Origin: Pseudomonadota bacterium
Lineage (GTDB): Bacteria; Desulfobacterota; Binatia; Binatales; Binataceae
Direction: 5' to 3'
Length of the DNA stretch: 64,000 nt
NCBI GenBank assembly: GCA_021325025.1
Contig: JAJPHZ010000017.1
Coordinates: 38,108 to 102,107, forward strand
Shown: positions 28,660-37,410 of the stretch, one piece after another
How positions within the stretch are numbered: the first letter of the stretch is position 1
Layout: each line of letters starts with the position of its first letter
The notes under the pieces: generated by a model
Database searches by the model: none
Told to the model about the DNA's origin: nothing
Seen by the model: only the letters and a program-made list of their open reading frames with translations
Program-made: the position numbers and the translations under genes

Positions 28660-29817
28660 ATGAAGTTTGGCATTTTCTACGAAATTTCCGTGCCGCGGCC
28701 GTGGACGGCGCAGGCCGAAAAGAAGGTCTTCGACAACTGCATCGAGCAGGTCAAGCTGGCCGACGAGTTGGGCTTCGATTACGTGTGGGCGGTCGAGCAT
28801 CATTTCCTGGAGGAGTATTCGCATTGCTCGGCGCCGGAGGTGTTTCTCACGGCGTGTGCGATGGTCACCCAACGTATCCGCATCGGACACGGAATCGTGG
28901 TATGCCTGCCGCAGATCAACCATCCGGCGCGCATCGCCGAGCGCACCGCCACGATGGATATCGTGTCGGGCGGGCGGCTGGATGTCGGCACCGGCCGATC
29001 GGGCACCTGGGTGGAGATGGGCGGGTTCGGCGTCAATCCCGATGACACCAAGAAGATGTGGGACGAAGTGGTCCATTGCCTGCCGAAAATGTGGACGCAG
29101 GAAACCTTTTCATATGACGGGCGCTACTTCTCGATGCCGCCGCGCGCGATCATCCCCAAGCCCTACCAGAAGCCCCATCCGCCGATGTGGGTCGCGGTGA
29201 CTTCGCCGGGCACCGAAGTCGACGCCGGGGAGCGCGGCCTTGGATGCCTGGGGCTTACTTTCGGCAGTGTGGCGCAGCAGGAAGAGCGCGGCAAAACCTA
29301 CCGCGAGCTGGTCCGCAACTGCGAGCCGGTGGGCGAAGTCGTCAACGATCAGGTATCGGCGCTTAACTTTCTGTATTGCCATCAGGATAACGAGGAGGGC
29401 GTGCGCACCGGCCAGCGGTTTGCCGGCGCGTTCGGCTACCTGGCAGCGATGCTGCTTTCCACCCACGACGTCTACCCGACCACCGCCTACAAGACGGCGG
29501 GCCTGCTGCCCGGCCTGCGCGCCGACCCGCACAAGCGCGGCGCCGCGCCCAGACCGCGGGTTAAATCCGAGGACGCTCCCAAGGTTCCCGAAAGCATCAC
29601 GATCGGCGATCCCAACCGCGTCGAGAAGGCGCTGCGGCGATGGGAATCGGCGGGAGTCGATACCGTCAACTTTATCCTCAATGCCGCCGAGACGGTTCCG
29701 CAGCACGAAGTGCTGGCCAGCCTGCGCCTGTTCGCCAGGGAAGTGATGCCGCGCTTTGCGCGCGGTCCCGCTGTGCAGCCGTCGCCCCAACCAGCCGCCG
29801 CGGCCGGAGCGCACTGA
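28660..29817 (+). CDS. LLM-class (bacterial luciferase-like) flavin-dependent oxidoreductase
   Basis: A 385-residue TIM-barrel flavoenzyme of the luciferase-like monooxygenase / F420 reductase class. MKFGIFYEI starts the first strand. VWAVEHHFLEEYSH holds the EHH signature, and IRIGHGIVVCLPQINHPARI and DIVSGGRLDVGTGRSG form the flavin-binding side. Whether it uses FMN or F420 cannot be read from sequence with confidence. The start has GAGAGGAC just upstream. Its stop overlaps the start of the acetoacetate-decarboxylase-like gene (TGATG), so the two are translationally coupled and probably act on the same compound. Confidence 0.9.
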   Translation: MKFGIFYEISVPRPWTAQAEKKVFDNCIEQVKLADELGFDYVWAVEHHFLEEYSHCSAPEVFLTACAMVTQRIRIGHGIVVCLPQINHPARIAERTATMDIVSGGRLDVGTGRSGTWVEMGGFGVNPDDTKKMWDEVVHCLPKMWTQETFSYDGRYFSMPPRAIIPKPYQKPHPPMWVAVTSPGTEVDAGERGLGCLGLTFGSVAQQEERGKTYRELVRNCEPVGEVVNDQVSALNFLYCHQDNEEGVRTGQRFAGAFGYLAAMLLSTHDVYPTTAYKTAGLLPGLRADPHKRGAAPRPRVKSEDAPKVPESITIGDPNRVEKALRRWESAGVDTVNFILNAAETVPQHEVLASLRLFAREVMPRFARGPAVQPSPQPAAAAGAH

Positions 29818-30569
29818 TGCCGACACTGGGAACGTTGGATATCCGGCAATGGGCCGCAGGCGGCGGCGTTTCAACTTTCGATCCGTGGGACGGCGAGGCG
29901 TGGGTGCTGAAGAACGCCGAGTTGTTTACGGTATCGCTCGAGATCCAACCCGGTGGGCGGGCGCTGCTGCCGCCGGGGATGCATCCGAGCGTGCCGATGT
30001 ATGTCGTGTTCAGCTTCGGCAAGTTCGCGGAAAGTCCCGTGGGATCGTTCAGCATCGCGCAGGTACTGATTTCAGGCCGAGTTGGAATCCGCCCGCGCGG
30101 CTTTGTCCTCAAGACGCTGGTCAGCAGCGAAGCGGCGCGGCGCGAACTGACGGCGCGATGGGGTTATCCGGCGGCGGAGGGCGAGGCGAAAATCATCTCC
30201 CGCCACGACCGCGTGCGGGCCGAGGCCTGGGCGGGCGGCGCGTTGATCGCGCAGTGTGAGATGACCGATCGCGAACCGGTCGAGGGTGCGGACATGGAGC
30301 CACTGGCGAGCACGCATCTGGCGCGCAACGCCGCCGACGGCAATTTGGTGCTGATCCAGGTGGAACCCGCCTATGAGTACGGTAAGGCGGAACGGGGCCG
30401 CCCGCGCGTGTTGAGCTTCAATCAGGCGGCGTGGCGGATGGGCGGGCATGTGCAGCTCAACCAGGGAATCGTGGCGGTTTATTCGCGCTGCGATATGGCG
30501 CTGCCGCCGCCGCGCTTTATCATGGATCCCGAGCGGCCGTCCTCGCAGATGCCGTGGGCGGCGGCATAG
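29817..30569 (+). CDS. Acetoacetate-decarboxylase-superfamily-like protein
   Basis: A 250-residue soluble protein. Segments such as LPPGMHPSVPMYVVFSFGKF, VGSFSIAQVLISGRVG and LKTLVSSEAARRELTARWGY follow the layout of acetoacetate-decarboxylase-like proteins (PF06314). That is an N-terminal 'LPP.l.P..P' entry, a 'g.y.Ea.l...' strand and a WGYP-type turn. A catalytic lysine at the position expected for true decarboxylases is not obvious to me, so decarboxylation is not claimed; relatives include cyclases, aldolase-dehydratases and lipid-binding forms. The start ATG overlaps the LLM gene stop by one base. The end faces a convergent LLM gene across three large hairpins. Confidence 0.65.
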   Translation: MPTLGTLDIRQWAAGGGVSTFDPWDGEAWVLKNAELFTVSLEIQPGGRALLPPGMHPSVPMYVVFSFGKFAESPVGSFSIAQVLISGRVGIRPRGFVLKTLVSSEAARRELTARWGYPAAEGEAKIISRHDRVRAEAWAGGALIAQCEMTDREPVEGADMEPLASTHLARNAADGNLVLIQVEPAYEYGKAERGRPRVLSFNQAAWRMGGHVQLNQGIVAVYSRCDMALPPPRFIMDPERPSSQMPWAAA

Positions 30570-30573
30570 GGTG

Positions 30574-30728
30574 TGGAGGGGTGGGCGGCGGCCGGCGGCG
30601 CCGGCCGCCGCCCACCCCTCCAGCAGCAGGGCCGCAGCGCGCGCCAAGCAATTGCGCGCGCGCTGCGGCCCTGCTGCTTGCTCCGGCAGCCCGCGCGAGC
30701 GCCTGCAGGCGCTCGCGCGGGCTGCCGG
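30574..30728. repeat. Three consecutive perfect 23-bp inverted repeats between convergent genes
   Basis: Hairpin 1: arms 30574-30596 and 30600-30622, 3-nt loop. Hairpin 2: arms 30622-30644 and 30656-30678, 11-nt loop that itself contains the palindrome GCAATTGC. Hairpin 3: 30683-30728, a 46-bp perfect palindrome with no spacer, centred on CTGCAG. Each stem is exactly 23 bp without a mismatch and the three have unrelated sequences. Together they fill almost the entire gap between the stop at 30569 and the opposite stop at 30735. No T tracts follow. They would form very strong RNA hairpins on either strand, or cruciforms in DNA. Confidence 0.9.
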
Positions 30729-30734
30729 GAACGC

Positions 30735-31742
30735 CTATCTCGACAACTCCGCGACGATCTTCGCAAACGCCGCCGGATCGCGCTCCACGATGTCCACCCG
30801 ATGCAGCGTCGCACCGGCCTCCTCCTGCGCCGCCAGCCGCTCGCGCGCCCCGCTGAGGTCGTCGGGGGTGGTCACGTAGCACATCTCGTTGAGCATCCGT
30901 TCGGATACCGCCGCGGTGGCCGCCTTGGCGTCGCGCGCCTCCCACGCCTGCTTGATCTTCGCAACCTCGTCGCCGAAGCCGTAGCGGGTGAGCTGCGTGG
31001 AGTAGAAGGTCCCCATCCGGCCGGCGTAAAAGGCAAGCCCGCCGGCGGTCGCGGCTCTGGCGCGCTCGACGTTGCGGGTGACAATCACCGAACCCGGCGT
31101 CATGACGTCGATCGCCATCGGATCGCGTCCCGCCGCCCGCGCAATTGCGCGAAACTCGCCGATCGCTTCTCCCAGCCGGCTCAGCGGAATGTCGACCGGG
31201 AACCAGCCGTCGGCCTTTTGCGCGGTCAGTTCGACGCTCTTGGGATTCATCGCGCCGACGAATATCGGGATATGCTTGCGCACCGTCTCAAAGCGCAGCG
31301 TGAAGCCGCGCTGCAGCTTGAACAGCTTGCCCTCGTATTTGAGCGGCTGGCCGGCGATCAGCATGTTGATGATGTCGATATACTCGCGCATCCGGGTCAC
31401 CGCGGGTTGGAACCTGACGCCGTGGAAATGCTCCGCCACGTTGGCGCTGGTGGTGCCTAGCCCGATGATCATGCGCCCTTCGCTCAGCGCGTCCAGGGTA
31501 CCGAAATGCTGCGCATACGCGCCCGGCGTGCGGCCGTAGATATTGACGATAAACGTGCCGATCTGGATGCGCCGGGTGTGCTCGGCAACCAAAGTCAGCA
31601 ACGTGAAGGCGTCGTGTCCCCAGGCCTCGGCCAGCCAGATGGAATGAATTCCAGCCTCGTCCATGATCTTGGAGCGTTCGATCAGCCCCGTAAAGTCCGG
31701 CCTGCCTTCCCATCCGACTCCGAGCGTCAGTTTGTGCGCCAT
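30735..31742 (-). CDS. LLM-class oxidoreductase, F420-type
   Basis: A 335-residue luciferase-like flavoenzyme. Of the three in this window it looks most like the F420-dependent subgroup (methylene-tetrahydromethanopterin reductase and F420-glucose-6-phosphate dehydrogenase types). Visible segments are IERSKIMDEAGIHSIWLAEA, TRRIQIGTFIVNIYGRTPG, MIIGLGTTSANVAEHFHG and IPIFVGAMNPKSVELTAQKA. F420 use is inference. The ATG at 31742 (MAHKLTLGVGW) was chosen over an upstream in-frame ATG because GGGAGA sits at the right distance before it. The gene ends next to the triple-hairpin array and is divergent from the HlyD-ABC operon. Confidence 0.88.
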   Translation of the reverse strand: MAHKLTLGVGWEGRPDFTGLIERSKIMDEAGIHSIWLAEAWGHDAFTLLTLVAEHTRRIQIGTFIVNIYGRTPGAYAQHFGTLDALSEGRMIIGLGTTSANVAEHFHGVRFQPAVTRMREYIDIINMLIAGQPLKYEGKLFKLQRGFTLRFETVRKHIPIFVGAMNPKSVELTAQKADGWFPVDIPLSRLGEAIGEFRAIARAAGRDPMAIDVMTPGSVIVTRNVERARAATAGGLAFYAGRMGTFYSTQLTRYGFGDEVAKIKQAWEARDAKAATAAVSERMLNEMCYVTTPDDLSGARERLAAQEEAGATLHRVDIVERDPAAFAKIVAELSR

Positions 31743-31931
31743 TGCGATGTCTCCCGCGTCGATTGCCGGGGCCCTTCGGCCCAAGCCGCCCTACAGCGTG
31801 GCGGGCCTGCGCACCGCCTGTCAACCCGCACCGCGACACTATCGCGCACGGATGACGGTTCCAGTTTGGCGCACTGAGGCATATGCTTGCAGTATGGAAG
31901 CCTGCCGTGGCCGCTTTCCTCACCTGACTTG

Positions 31932-32819
31932 ATGAAAACACTGATTCGCCGCCTGTTGCTCCTCATAGTGCTGGCCGCTGCGGGCGCGGGGCTGTATTTT
32001 GGCGGCGAAAAATACCTGTGGCCGACGCCGGACCTGTCCACCATCAATGCGGTCGGAATAATCGAGGCGCCCGAAGTCAACGTCACCAGCCGCATCCAGG
32101 GACGCATCGCCGAGATTACGGTAATCGAGGGCGACACGGTCAAGCGCGGCCAGTTGATCTGCCGGATAGAAAGTACCGATATCGAAAACCAGCTTCGAAA
32201 GGCGCAGGCCGACCTGCTCAAGGCGCGCGCCGATTTGGCCGACGCCCAACGAATCGAGCGCCGCTACCGCGAGCTGGTCAGGGAAAAGGTGATCTCCCAG
32301 GAGCAGTATGACAGTGCCGCCACGCGTGTGGAGGCGCAGCGAGCCGCAGTCGCCAGCGCATCGGCCAGCATCAACTATTACGCCGATCAGCTTCGCGACA
32401 CGCGCATCGTGTCGCCGATCGATGGTGTGGTGGTGAACAAGGCGCTGGAAGCCGGCGAATGGGTCAATCCGGGCACTACGATAGTGACGGTCGACGACCT
32501 GTCGCTGCTCTGGGCGCGCGTCAACGTGCAGGAGAGCGAATTGCCCGCGCTCACCATCGGCAAGCCCGCCACGGTCACGCTGCCGACCAAACCGCCGATG
32601 GTGTTTACGGGCAAGATTATTGCGATTGGCCAGGAAGGGGAATTCGCCACCGAGCACGACGTGCAGCGTGGGCGCCAGGATATCCGCACCTTTTACGTCA
32701 AGGTGCGAATCCTGCAACCGGCCGGTATGGTTAAGCCCGGGATGACCGCCGAGGTCGCCTTCAGGCGCAGCGATGGAACCGCGTTCAGCAGCCGCAATTC
32801 GCGTCCGCGGGTTGACTAA
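31932..32819 (+). CDS. HlyD-family periplasmic adaptor of an ABC exporter
   Basis: A ~295-residue membrane fusion protein with one N-terminal membrane helix (LLLLIVLAAAGAGLYFGG). It then has a lipoyl half-motif (SRIQGRIAEITVIEGDTVKR), a helical hairpin (about residues 85-150), the second lipoyl half (RIVSPIDGVVVNKALEAGEW) and a beta-barrel region. It bridges an inner-membrane pump to the outer membrane. Its 3' end overlaps the ATP-binding gene by 47 bp, which fixes it as part of this ABC transporter. The ATG at 31932 was chosen because the hydrophobic anchor begins there; a longer frame exists. Confidence 0.92.
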   Translation: MKTLIRRLLLLIVLAAAGAGLYFGGEKYLWPTPDLSTINAVGIIEAPEVNVTSRIQGRIAEITVIEGDTVKRGQLICRIESTDIENQLRKAQADLLKARADLADAQRIERRYRELVREKVISQEQYDSAATRVEAQRAAVASASASINYYADQLRDTRIVSPIDGVVVNKALEAGEWVNPGTTIVTVDDLSLLWARVNVQESELPALTIGKPATVTLPTKPPMVFTGKIIAIGQEGEFATEHDVQRGRQDIRTFYVKVRILQPAGMVKPGMTAEVAFRRSDGTAFSSRNSRPRVD

Positions 32820-33786
32820 GCGCTTCGGCACCTTCACCGCCGTCGACGCGGTCAGCTTCGAGGTCAGCGAAGGCGAAGCGTTCGGCCTGCTCGGCCCCAA
32901 CGGCGCGGGCAAGACCACGCTCATCCGCATGCTGACCACCCTGCTGCCTCCCACCTCGGGCCAGGCGATGGTGGCCGGTCACGACGTGGCCGCCGCTCCG
33001 CATGCGGTTCGGGAGTCGATCGGCGTGATTCCCCAGGCCCTGACCTCCGACCTCGATTTGACGGGCTTCGAGAACCTCGACATCTACGGCGAGTTTTACG
33101 GCATGGGGCGGCGCCGGCGCCATGAACGTGCCGCCTATCTGCTCGAACTGGTGGGGCTGGCCCAGCGTGCGGACGATCTGGTCGCCACCTACTCGGGCGG
33201 GATGCGCCGGCGGCTGGAAATCGCACGCGGCCTGATGCATGAACCAAAGGTGCTGTTCCTCGACGAGCCGACGATCGGGCTGGATCCGCAAAGCCGCCGC
33301 GCCGTGTGGGAGCTGCTCGAACGCCTGCGCCATGAAACGTCGCTGACTATTTCGCTGACCACCCATTACATGGAAGAGGCCGACGCGTTGTGCGACCGCA
33401 TCGCGATCGTCGACGGCGGCAGGATCGTAGCGCTCGACACGCCTGCCGCGCTCAAGGCCGGTCTGGCCGGCGCCGACCGCATCGAGTTGGAGGTCGACGC
33501 CGAAGGCGAGCGCATCGCGCAGGTCCTGCGCACCGAGCCGTATGTGCGCGGGCTGACGGTTGAGGACGGCAACCGGCTGAGCGTCACCACCCAGGACGGC
33601 GCCCGGGCGATTCCCCGCCTGGTGGATCGCGTCGAGGGAGCGGGCCGCAAGGTGGTATCGATGAGCCTGCACGCGGTCACGCTGGAGGACGTGTTCATCC
33701 ATTTCACCGGGCGCACGCTGCGCGAATCGGCCGCGCGCAAACTCAGTCTGCTCGATATGGGGCTGCCGCGGGGGACGAGGATCTGA
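32773..33786 (+). CDS. ABC transporter ATP-binding protein (DrrA/ABC-2 type)
   Basis: A 337-residue cytoplasmic ATPase. Walker A is GPNGAGKTT (about residue 42), the signature motif is YSGGMRRRLEIARGL, Walker B is VLFLDEPTIGLDP, and the switch histidine is in SLTTHYMEEAD. A C-terminal extension of ~100 residues ends in ...LEDVFIHFTGRTLRE, as in daunorubicin-resistance DrrA-type ATPases. It overlaps the HlyD-type gene by 47 bp and is followed 5 bp later by the permease. Together they form an ABC-2 exporter, likely for a lipid, drug or polyketide-like compound; the substrate is unknown. Confidence 0.95.
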   Translation: MEPRSAAAIRVRGLTKRFGTFTAVDAVSFEVSEGEAFGLLGPNGAGKTTLIRMLTTLLPPTSGQAMVAGHDVAAAPHAVRESIGVIPQALTSDLDLTGFENLDIYGEFYGMGRRRRHERAAYLLELVGLAQRADDLVATYSGGMRRRLEIARGLMHEPKVLFLDEPTIGLDPQSRRAVWELLERLRHETSLTISLTTHYMEEADALCDRIAIVDGGRIVALDTPAALKAGLAGADRIELEVDAEGERIAQVLRTEPYVRGLTVEDGNRLSVTTQDGARAIPRLVDRVEGAGRKVVSMSLHAVTLEDVFIHFTGRTLRESAARKLSLLDMGLPRGTRI

Positions 33787-33791
33787 CGGCG

Positions 33792-34907
33792 ATGAGAATC
33801 TGGGCGGTGATGCGCCGCGACTTGCGCAAGTTCGTACGCAATCCATTAACGATGGCGACCTCGATCGTGATGCCGATCGTGTACCTGGTGATTATGGGCA
33901 ACTCCTTTCAGGGTCAGCTCAAGAATCTGCCGGTTGCGGTCGTCGCGCAGGACAACGGGTTTTACGCCCGCCGCCTGATCGCGCGCATCCAGGCGCTGGC
34001 CGCCGGCCCCAAAACCATCACCTTGACCTACCTGTCCAACCCCGCAGCCGCGATCGAGGACGTGCGCCACGGCAAGTACAAGGCGGCGGTGATCATTCCC
34101 GCCGACTTCAGCCGCGACCTGGCGCACGACCGGGTGGGCGAGGTCGGGCTATTCACCGACAACGTGGATATCGTTTCCTCCACCACCCTGGCGGCGCTGT
34201 TCAACTCCGCGGTGGCGGCGCTCAACAGCGAATTCACCACCGCCCGCCCGCTCAAGCTGCACGGCCTGGTGATGCGCGAAGGGCCTCTGTATCCGCAGTT
34301 GGACTACGACCGCTCGCTGATTCCGGGGGTAATCGTGATGGCGCTGTTCATGGGCTCGCTCACCTCGGGCGTGTTCAACTGGGTGATGGACAAATTCATG
34401 GGGGTGACCGAATGCTACCTGGTGACGCCGCTGCGCCGCTTCGATATCGCTGGCGGGATGCTGGCCAGCAGCGTGGTGGTGACCAGTATCGCCGGGGTGG
34501 CGGTGCTGTTCATCTCGCTGATCGTCACCGGCAGCACGATCGCGGGGGGACTGCCCGCGCTGGCAGTGCTGATCGGAATTATCGTGCTGGTCGCCACCGG
34601 ACTGCTGGCGATGATGTTCTGCCTGCTGGGGCGCGCCGACCATCCGCGGCTGGTCGGCGTCTTCGCGGGCTTCCTCAACGTGGTGCTGTTCTTCCCCAGC
34701 GGCGCCATCTACCCGGTGGAGAGTTTTCCGCCATGGCTGCGCGCCTTCGCCCGCTACAATCCGGAAACCCACGCGGTCAACGCGCTCAAGTCGATCCTGT
34801 TCAAGGGCGTGGCACTGACCGCGGTCTCAAGCGACCTGGCCTTCTTGGCCGTCTTCATGGTGTTAATGCTGATCCTGGCCAGTCTGTCCTTCAAGCGCAC
34901 GCTGTGA
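33792..34907 (+). CDS. ABC-2 type transporter permease
   Basis: A 371-residue inner-membrane protein. One helix near the N-terminus (MATSIVMPIVYLVIMGNSF) is followed by a ~150-residue periplasmic loop and then five helices at about residues 180-365, the standard ABC-2 permease topology. The late signature FFPSGAIYPVESFPPWLRAF with YNPETHAVNALK fits the ABC-2 'FP...lP..l......PltH.v..lR' motif. It follows the ATPase by 5 bp. With no second permease, a homodimer is expected. Confidence 0.93.
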   Translation: MRIWAVMRRDLRKFVRNPLTMATSIVMPIVYLVIMGNSFQGQLKNLPVAVVAQDNGFYARRLIARIQALAAGPKTITLTYLSNPAAAIEDVRHGKYKAAVIIPADFSRDLAHDRVGEVGLFTDNVDIVSSTTLAALFNSAVAALNSEFTTARPLKLHGLVMREGPLYPQLDYDRSLIPGVIVMALFMGSLTSGVFNWVMDKFMGVTECYLVTPLRRFDIAGGMLASSVVVTSIAGVAVLFISLIVTGSTIAGGLPALAVLIGIIVLVATGLLAMMFCLLGRADHPRLVGVFAGFLNVVLFFPSGAIYPVESFPPWLRAFARYNPETHAVNALKSILFKGVALTAVSSDLAFLAVFMVLMLILASLSFKRTL

Positions 34908-34979
34908 TCGGGCGCGCCGCACCCGGTTGATGCTGAACAGCCGTTATCCTAACCTTTGGCGCACCTGCGGAGGTTATGA

Positions 34980-35996
34980 ATGGAAACGCGGCTCAAATTG
35001 AAATTCGCTCCGATAGTGCATTTCCGCAATCCGCCCAAATGGCGGCGCAATTCCACCGAGCTGTACCATGAAATCATCGACAGCATCGTGATGGCCGAGG
35101 ACCTCGGCTACGACGCAATCTACATCACCGAGCATCATTTCACCGATGACGACTGGGCACCGTCGCCGCTGATGCTGCTGAGCGCGATCGCGATGCGCAC
35201 CAAACGCATCCGGCTTGGCACCTTCGTCGGCCTGCTGCCGTTCTACCATCCGGTGCGCCTGGCCGAAGACGGCGCCGTGCTCGACATCCTGTCGGGCGGG
35301 CGCTACGAGTTCGGTTTCGGGCTGGGCTATCGGCCCGAGGAGTTCATGGGCTACGGGATGGAGATGAAGCAGCGCAGCCGGCGGGCGGACGAGATGCTGG
35401 AAATAATCCGCCGCCTGTGGGAGGGCGAGACCGTCACCTTCAGGGGCAAGTACTTCCAGTGCGAAAAAACCCGCCTCACGCCGCGTCCCGTGCAGCAGCC
35501 GCGTCCGCCCATGTACATCGGCGGCTTCGCGCCCAACGCCGTCAAACGCGCCGCGCGCGCGGGCGACGGGCTGCTCTCCGGCGAGCTGGACAGCATCCGA
35601 ATCTACCTCGACGAACTCAAGCGTTTGGGCAAGGACCCGGCGGCGGCAATCCTGGCCAACGGGCCGGCCTGGCAGTACGTATCCAATGATCCGGAAAAAG
35701 CGTGGAACGAAATCGCGCCTTACGTAATCCACGCCATCGAATGTTATTCGGTGTGGATGCTGAACTGGAACACGCCGCCGCTGTACCCGCCGGTGAGCAA
35801 CAAGGAAGAACTGCGCAAGACGGGGCTGCTGACCGTGCTGACGCCCGAGCAGGCGGTCAAAGCGATTCGTGAGTATGCGCAGACGATGCACACTACCACG
35901 CTGACCTTCATCATGAACGAGGCGGCCTGCCCGCCGCGCGTGATGCGCGAGCACATGGAGCTGTTCGCCGCCAAAGTGATGCCGGAGTTCCGCTGA
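34980..35996 (+). CDS. LLM-class flavin-dependent oxidoreductase
   Basis: A 338-residue luciferase-like TIM-barrel enzyme. Signatures: AIYITEHHFTDDDWAPSPL (EHH), IRLGTFVGLLPFYHPVRLAE, DILSGGRYEFGFGLGYRPEE, and the substrate-side MYIGGFAPNAVKRAARAGDG. It lies 72 bp after the ABC permease in the same direction, so it may be the last gene of the exporter operon. Cofactor (FMN or F420) and substrate are not determined. The ATG at 34980 directly follows an AGGTT-type ribosome site. Confidence 0.9.
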   Translation: METRLKLKFAPIVHFRNPPKWRRNSTELYHEIIDSIVMAEDLGYDAIYITEHHFTDDDWAPSPLMLLSAIAMRTKRIRLGTFVGLLPFYHPVRLAEDGAVLDILSGGRYEFGFGLGYRPEEFMGYGMEMKQRSRRADEMLEIIRRLWEGETVTFRGKYFQCEKTRLTPRPVQQPRPPMYIGGFAPNAVKRAARAGDGLLSGELDSIRIYLDELKRLGKDPAAAILANGPAWQYVSNDPEKAWNEIAPYVIHAIECYSVWMLNWNTPPLYPPVSNKEELRKTGLLTVLTPEQAVKAIREYAQTMHTTTLTFIMNEAACPPRVMREHMELFAAKVMPEFR

Positions 35997-36042
35997 CGTA
36001 AAAGCTGATGCGCGCAGGATGCTCGAAGGGTACCGGAACCTC

Positions 36043-36088
36043 ACTCACCCACAACAAAATGTCGGACAGGGTCAGGGTGAGGGTCTGA
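36043..36088. repeat. Small inverted repeat downstream of the LLM gene
   Basis: CTCACCC-type left arm (about 36043-36052) and GGGTGAG right arm (36076-36085) in the 139-bp gap between the LLM and alcohol dehydrogenase genes. It may act as a transcript 3'-end hairpin; its CCCTCAC/GGGTGAG composition recalls interspersed repeats of many high-GC genomes. No T tract follows. Confidence 0.35.
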
Positions 36089-36135
36089 ATACACTTCGAG
36101 CGCACTCATCAACCCCACAAACAAGGGAGTCCCCG

Positions 36136-37224
36136 ATGAAGGGCAAAATCGCATTCATGCCCGCGGCCCATACGCTGGAATTTCATGAGTATGAGGTTCC
36201 CGAGGTCGCACCCGGCTGGACCCTGCTGGAGGTGATGCAAAGCAATGTGTGCGGCTCGGAAGTGCACGTCTGGAAGGGCGAGTTCATGGCCGGGCGCGGC
36301 ATGATGCCGGGACATGAGCTGGCGGGGCGCATCGCGCGGCTGGGCCAGGGCGTGAGCAAGGATTCTGCCGGCACGCCGATCAAGGTCGGCGACCGCATCG
36401 CGCCGGTGTACTTTCGCGTCTGTTATCGATGCAAGAACTGCGTCACCGGCAACCATGCCGCGTGTCTGAATCCGCTGCCTGGCAATCCCCATCCCGATAA
36501 CCCGCCCCATTTCACCGCCGGCTTCTCGACCCATTACTTCATCCGCCCCGAGCAGATCTTCTACCGCGTGCCCGACAACGTTCCCGACGGCGTTGCGGCG
36601 TCGGCCAATTGCGCCATGTCGCAGGTGTTCTGGGCGCTGGACCGCGGCGGTGTCGGTTACGATGATGTCCTGGTGGTGCAGGGCGCCGGCGGCCTGGGAC
36701 TGCATGCGATGGCGATCGCCAAGGCGCGCGGCGTGCGCGTAATCGCGATCGACGGCGTCGACGTGCGGCTGGCGCATGCCAGGCAGTTCGGCGCCGACGA
36801 GACCATCGATATCCGCCAGTATCCCGAAGCGCGCGACCGCCAGCGCAGGGTGCGCGAGCTGAGCGGCCCAGCCGGTCCCGACGCGGTGCTGGAAGTGGCG
36901 GGCATCCCGCAGGCGTTCATGGAGGCGCTGGGCATGGTTCGCGCCGGCGGCCTTGTACTGGAACTGGGCAACATCGCGCGCAGCCTGACAATCGAGTTTG
37001 CGCCCTCGACCATGACGATGAAGTCGGTCCAGGTAATCGCGATGACGGGCTATCCGCCGCATTACCTGAAGAAGGCGCTGGATTTCCTCAGCCGGCACAT
37101 CGACCGCTACCCGTATCATGAGTTGTGCGACGCGAAGTTCCCGCTGTCGCGCGCAGCCGAGGCGCTGGACAAAAGCGAGCGCCGCGAGGTGACTCGCGCC
37201 GCAATCCTGCCGCAGTTGGGTTAG
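36136..37224 (+). CDS. Zinc-dependent medium-chain alcohol dehydrogenase
   Basis: A ~362-residue MDR-family enzyme. The catalytic zinc side is NVCGSEVHVWKGE and GHELAGRI. The structural zinc lobe is CYRCKNCVTGNHAAC with four cysteines in the CxxCxxCx7C spacing. The Rossmann loop is VVQGAGGLGLHAMAIAKARG. Cofactor is probably NAD: an acidic residue (IAIDGVD) sits after the second strand. The ATG at 36136 has AAGGGAG upstream. It precedes thiolase by 186 bp. The substrate alcohol is unknown. Confidence 0.92.
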   Translation: MKGKIAFMPAAHTLEFHEYEVPEVAPGWTLLEVMQSNVCGSEVHVWKGEFMAGRGMMPGHELAGRIARLGQGVSKDSAGTPIKVGDRIAPVYFRVCYRCKNCVTGNHAACLNPLPGNPHPDNPPHFTAGFSTHYFIRPEQIFYRVPDNVPDGVAASANCAMSQVFWALDRGGVGYDDVLVVQGAGGLGLHAMAIAKARGVRVIAIDGVDVRLAHARQFGADETIDIRQYPEARDRQRRVRELSGPAGPDAVLEVAGIPQAFMEALGMVRAGGLVLELGNIARSLTIEFAPSTMTMKSVQVIAMTGYPPHYLKKALDFLSRHIDRYPYHELCDAKFPLSRAAEALDKSERREVTRAAILPQLG

Positions 37225-37410
37225 CGGCGGCCGGTTTTCGCGGCGCGCGGCGTGTTTGACACGATGCTACGATGCGCTGAATGATGGGGTTTCGGAGCGG
37301 TGTTGAGGGTGGCGGACTCGGGTCCGCAGACTGCGCCGCCCGGCCGCGGCCGCACCGGCATCGAGGCCGGTGTTACCGAAGATACAAACATCAAAGGGAG
37401 ACCCAAAACC

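Noticed and set aside
30600..30945. Several open frames across the triple hairpin with ERLQALARAAG-like peptides
   Set aside because: They arise from the palindromes, which read similarly on both strands; the real LLM gene ends at 30735.
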